64,000 nt of DNA from positions 382,619 to 446,618 of the forward strand of contig CABFPE010000246.1 of assembly GCA_900660155.1 (NCBI GenBank), read 5' to 3'. The stretch's first letter is position 1. Each line of letters starts with the position of its first letter. A program made the translations under genes and the position numbers. Source of the DNA: Hofstenia miamia. Its lineage: Eukaryota > Xenacoelomorpha > Acoela > Hofsteniidae. Positions 59,085 to 64,000 of the stretch are shown here, in pieces. The notes beneath the pieces were generated by a model. It was not told the DNA's origin. It searched no databases and saw nothing but the letters and a program-made list of their open reading frames with translations.

Positions 59085-60085
59085 TGTAGAATCAGCATGA
59101 AATCAGCTAAGATCCAAATTTCATATCTAATAAGGGACTTGAGTTGAGCATGGATTTGTCAATGTCACATTTGGTAGTTAACTAATTTGAGTAGACTACA
59201 CATTCCTAATAATCGCAGGTTGCATCTAGCAGCTCAAGCAGTACAAAGGTTGCAGAAGATTACCATCACCAAGAGCATCCCATGCTCCAGCAAAACAAAT
59301 GAAGATTGGTAATTCACCAATTTCATTGTAGAAAAAAGTAATTCCAAGAAGGTTAAAGTAGCGACCAATTCACATGGCATCTTGCCAAAGCCAAGCCATT
59401 AGAATCCATCCTTACAAATCCAATGTGCTAATTGTGTGTCTCAAGTTTTAATTTCTAGCTCAATACAAATAATTTATCTCAGTGTTTATCTTCTCAGCTC
59501 ATGTAATAAGATATTAAATAATGTGTAGTTACCACATATTCATGTATGCCAACAGCATAGTATATTCACATTGTGTCATAATTTGTGCATGTTTGATCAA
59601 TATATGTTGTAGTTCTTTTATTGCCTATGTCTATACATAGCCTAAAGTGACCACAATATGGGCTCACATCTGTCATGGAGTGAGTCATCACAGTGGAGTT
59701 CCTCCCACATTATTACCAGATCTTACAATTTCATTATTATAAAATTCATACCAGAGCTAAAATGGTTAGTAAAATATAAAATAATAAAAAAGCAAATGTT
59801 ATCCAGTGAAAACGAAATTTATTTGACATTTGCTTACAATTGAGTTCCCTATTTATTACAAAAGAAGGTAAATATTTACCATTTTTTACAAAAGTTGTTT
59901 GTTTCTCTTGCAAATTAACTGAGCAATTACATGTAATCTAAAGCTTGAGGGGACAATGACTAAGTTTGAAACTTAAGTTCAAAAAGATTACAAATTAATA
60001 AAATCACTTACTAAATAGCACTGAATTAATTTGAGAGTGCCTAAAATTGAAACAAAATAAAAGAAAGGCCCCAAGTGACTCTACA
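59085..60085 (-). repeat. Family-A LTR on the minus strand
   Basis: Its minus-strand start is at 60085 (TGTAGAGTCACTTGGGG) and its end at 59085 (ATTCTACA). About 115 bp near the end (59096-59210) is absent from other copies. With the primer site and gag piece to its left it is the 5' end of a truncated element, not a solo LTR. Confidence 0.8.
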
Positions 60086-60344
60086 ATATACTGAACATAA
60101 GAGTGTGAATTCCTGACTTTGCTTTCTCTCTGTTCAAGCTAGGGTTTTTTTTATTGTCATGTAGTCAGTACTTAATGCTTTTTATTTGAAATGCACTGGG
60201 ACATGAACTAGTTACATTTTCTCTCAAGATGACCTATCACAATTTTGTATGGAATAGCTTAACATTTATAAATAACAACTTGAATGATATATAAACTGCA
60301 ATTTTAATTGATATAAATTACAAATTGGTCAACTTTTGAGAATG

Positions 60345-60983
60345 TAGTCACAATAATATCAATTATTCAGCCCAGTATTCTAATTTGTGAATCCTCTTTG
60401 AAAAATTTTCAAAATAATTTATTCATGAATATTTGGAGACCTTGATGTTGACTGTTAAATAAAATAAGTTACAATTGAGTAGATGAGATTTTTCAGGACT
60501 TAAGAAAGTACTATTTCAAAATCATGCATAATTTTAGGTTTAAACACTTTTGTTAAATTTGGCAGATTTTTATGCTCCTTGTTATAATTTAGATACAAGA
60601 CATTCATTTAAATCATTAACAAATGTTTGTATTGAATATGCTTGATGGTATCTCAAAGATAGTGGTCTGCCCTTTGTTGCTCTTGTGTTTGTTTAAACAG
60701 CAATGTTTGAACAGCTTAGCAATATAAAATGTTATTTTGCATATAAAAGTAATGCAGAAACAATCATGTGACAATATAAAACAACATTGTTATGACCTCA
60801 AAATATTGCTGTTTCATTCATAAATAAGAACTAAAGAGCAACTTAATGTGATGTTGTTAAAGCAATGTTGTTTCAACCAATGAAATGGTACAATTTCAAC
60901 ATCAAAACAATGTTGTTTTTGACACATAAAACAACCACATAACAACACAAAATAACATTGTTTAGCTCTTAAATTGTTATCTG
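60345..60983 (-). mobile_element. Truncated second copy of the 13-bp-TIR MITE
   Basis: Reverse-oriented match to 40448-41085, with one end intact (AAATTGTTATCTG at 60971-60983). The other end is missing. Confidence 0.72.
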
Positions 60984-63963
60984 GGTTACTGCCTATTTTC
61001 AAAATTTGAATGAGGATAATAAGGATCATAATCTTGAAAAATTTTTCTTATTCACATAAGCAGTTATTAATAAATAAAATTTGATGAATATTTAGGAAAT
61101 ATACTTTAATGAACTCCAAGGTCATGTAGGAAAGGTTAGATGACACAAATTTACAAGAGAATTTGATGACTCAGAAAGATAAGCCATGCTTTCAACACAA
61201 GAGTCCAAGCAAACTAGCAAACATACAATGGAATTCAATTGAAAGTGAAAGGCATGAAAAGTACTAAATAATAAACAGTTAATTCATGAAAATATAACTA
61301 CACTACTAAAAACTAGTGCAGCAATCTATTAAGGGATATAAAGACTACAACAATAATTAGCAACCTATAACTAAATGAATAGAATAAAGAAGCAAATTTG
61401 TAATTCATTTTTCATAATTTAATTTAAAATTGAAACAATAATTTGAATTAATAAATTCCTTAAGACTATGGTAACTTATTGGAAGCAATGTTGGTTAGTG
61501 GTTTTATATTATTCCTGTAAATTTTTTGAAAAAATATATTTTATTGCATTGAACTTTAATTTTTGTAAAATTATGGCTTATAAATGTATAATTCATGGAA
61601 TTCATATGTCCTATTACATAGAAAAATATTAATGATTAAATTTTATAACATTATAATGCAAAGATTCTTTTTAAATAACAATTCTTTGCAAAAAAGAATT
61701 TGAATATTTATGTCTTTAATAGTTAAGAAATTGGCATTGGCGTAAAATTTTAATTAACTGGACAAATTTTCTGAATCCCAAACCCAAACCCAAACATTTT
61801 ATTACTTTTTGGCAATTACATTTATTAAAATGAAGTTATCATATTATATATTTAAGTTTTGCAAATACGAGTATGCAATTTTGCATTTGTAATTCGAGCA
61901 GTGCTTTGCAAGCTTATTTAAATGTAATGTAAATTTATATTTAAACGTATTGAAATGTTGGTCTATTAAAACTAAATTTTGCTAAACCGCGTTCACTTCT
62001 CACTTAAGTAAAAACATTGAGAATGAGAGTTTTCTCTAATTACTTGCTTGGCTTCGTTTATTTATTCGTGCAATGCATTATTGTTACTTTTTAAATATTC
62101 AAACAGAATGCTCCAAATTTTTTGGTTGGTTAAGCGCAATGTTGCTCTATTCAAACTAAAAGTATATTAAACTATCCTGGCTTGAAAACTTTATTTTACT
62201 CCATACGAGAAACTATGTTTAAAACGTACCCCATTAATTCGACAAAATTATTGTTTGTTTTAAGCGATTGTGCCCCATTATATCAAAATTTCAATTCAGC
62301 TAAAGCAAAGTTGAATTATTGTATAAAATTTTCAAGACTATCACTACTAGTTGTAGGGTTGTTATTAGGAATCATAGAAAGCATGGTCTTGAACAAAAAT
62401 ACAGAGATAATGTTGTAGTAGATGACAAATTGATTTTTAATAACAAGGCCCTCCAATAATGCAATATATAATATTCAAAATAATTATATTGGATTACAAA
62501 CTTGCTAGCAATATTTCATCTTTTGAAAACTCACATTTTTGCCTATTTATTGAAACTGTTTAACATTAGATTTAAGTTTTTTAGAATTTTGTTAATACTG
62601 CTTTAGCTATGTATCAAAAGTATGGAAACCTAAATATATAACTCTATGCGTCCATATTCTAAGTTAGGGTTCACTTGTACATATCATATGGGAAAAATAT
62701 TTCAATATAATTGCAGTCCCTATAATTATTATTATAGTGCTTTTAGGGTGTGCTTACAGCTTATCAATGAAATCTAATACTTTGCAATCGAGCGCTCAAT
62801 TAGGACAAATTCAGTTGCAAACCTTTGCGAAGGACGATAAATTAATTAAACTAATGCGTAATTGCCTAATACTGCTGTAGCCACTTGAAAGATGAACATA
62901 TTTTCACAATTGAGATGAAATTCGTGATCAAAGTACTTTTTATATTTCCACTTTCATTACTTTAATGAGTGGACAATTACAAGTTTCAATTTATATTAGT
63001 TAGCTGTAAACGATTTATCAATAGCAAATGATGGTTTCGTAAACAAGTTCAATTGAGAGGCTGTAAACAATGTTTCAACAACAATATGTTCTTTTCAATT
63101 GGGAATTGTCATAATTCATTTATAAACTGTAAAAACACCTTTTGGTAAAAAGTTGGGGTTTTAACAATTAATATATTTTTATTGTTACATTAAATAAATT
63201 TGATCTGCAGGAACAATTATTGTAAAATTTCGTTAAAATCAAGAAATGGAATAGGCTAGACTCTTTGGTTGTTGTGAAATCATTCTGTTTGTTCTAAATT
63301 GAATTTAGTTTAAGCTAATCTGATTATTTATTTCTAAACACTCCTATAATGTAGAGCATGTTATGCTCTTGTTAAATATTGCAATCAGACATTTTTCTGC
63401 CAAACATTTAATTATGTCATTATATTGCTTACTTCTTAAAAGTAAAGCTAAAAAAATAGCAGGCTCAACAGTCCTTTAAAAAAGCACAATGCAATATAGT
63501 TGCATTTGCAAATATATTATTGTTTAATACAGTATGAGCAAGAATTTTCTACTTCAAGCCGTAGAGAATACATAAATGCTAGTAAAACTTTTCTAAAAGT
63601 TTTTATTGCTGCAAGGAAATTCAATAATCTTTTACTGCATAGATAATTAATGACATCTTGTTTCATAAAGATAAGAGAAGTCCGAGTAAATTTTTTTAAA
63701 AGGCTTTCAGAACTTCCAAAATCATCTGACATGAGATTAAGTGCAAGTTTTTTCCGAAATTGATAATTACGCATGTTGAAAAAAGGAGTCTTTAAAAGAA
63801 AATTCATTTGTAGAATCCATTTTAGTGTTCTTTTTTAAAAAAATTTAATAGAGATTTGTAAGTCGCAATTGATGGAATATGTACAAGAGATGTTATAATT
63901 CAGAAGCTTAGGAATTTTCTTTTTCAAAAGAAATATAACAGAATAGGCCTTTTCATTTGATTC

Positions 63964-63966
<3 letters not shown>
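60984..63966. other. AT-rich, probably unique DNA
   Basis: No supported gene. CpG reappears from about 61740, as in the first 5 kb, suggesting the edge of the repeat block. Two frames of 78 and 96 codons (62182-62418 plus, 63517-63807 minus) show no known motif and could be chance. Confidence 0.5.

Positions 63967-63997
<31 letters not shown>
63967..63997. repeat. (TA)n microsatellite at the window end
   Basis: About 30 bases of TA. Confidence 0.95.

Positions 63998-64000
<3 letters not shown>

Noticed and set aside
61775..61796. CCCAAA short tandem resembling ciliate-type telomere repeat
   Set aside because: Only three units in unique animal-like DNA.
62182..62418. 78-codon frame as a host gene
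   Set aside because: No motif, start context or neighbouring splice signals; within chance length for scattered frames.
1..64000. CRISPR arrays, bacterial operons, tRNA or rRNA genes
   Set aside because: None seen; the repeats present are LTRs, MITEs and minisatellites of a eukaryotic genome.

Overview
The window looks like about 64 kb of an invertebrate animal genome. It is AT-rich, the one intact gene belongs to the metazoan-only DEG/ENaC channel superfamily, and nearly everything else is decayed transposable-element DNA. I cannot place the species. Repeats and intergenic DNA from about 9.9 to 61.7 kb have almost no CpG, while the channel gene and both flanks keep CpG. Aligned repeat copies differ by CG to TG/CA changes, and many broken frames carry TGA where CGA is expected, so the repeats have probably been methylated in the germ line.

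Layout. 0-2.5 kb: a single-exon DEG/ENaC channel on the minus strand (two LDLa modules, a CUB domain, a furin-like site). 3.9-5.3 kb: a MITE and a Tc1 copy, both sitting in (TA)n. 5.35-9.88 kb: a small Ty3/gypsy relic with 190-bp LTRs, broken by a mariner on the minus strand. 11.1-13.0 kb: a solo LTR (family A) and a dead hAT-type transposase. 17.3-29.2 kb: a minisatellite with a period near 73 bp, split by a full-length family-A LTR retrotransposon (17729-28506, target duplication ATAT). That element has a PBS matching tRNA-Trp, then gag, protease, RT, RNase H and integrase, and then a long unrecognised ORF3 before the 3' LTR.

32-57.5 kb: a deep nest. A family-C LTR retrotransposon with the same gag-pol-ORF3 plan runs from 34311 to 54077 (target duplication TCAT). 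It appears to lie inside the gag of an older relative (32.1-32.9 kb and 54.6-57.4 kb). It has itself been hit by a LINE, a MITE, three further family-C LTRs, a family-A solo LTR and a short hAT element. 58.1-60.1 kb: a family-A LTR plus gag fragment on the minus strand. 61-64 kb: apparently unique AT-rich DNA.

The main discovery candidate is ORF3: about 1,000 residues, downstream of integrase, recognisable in four separate copies and two LTR families, not matching any family I know and without obvious envelope features. Assembly faults matter here. Single N characters at 48993, 50055 and 50641 mark contigs whose overlaps show they are in the wrong order. An N at 7929 joins two copies of the same 80 bp. 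An 812-base gap lies in the LINE reverse transcriptase.
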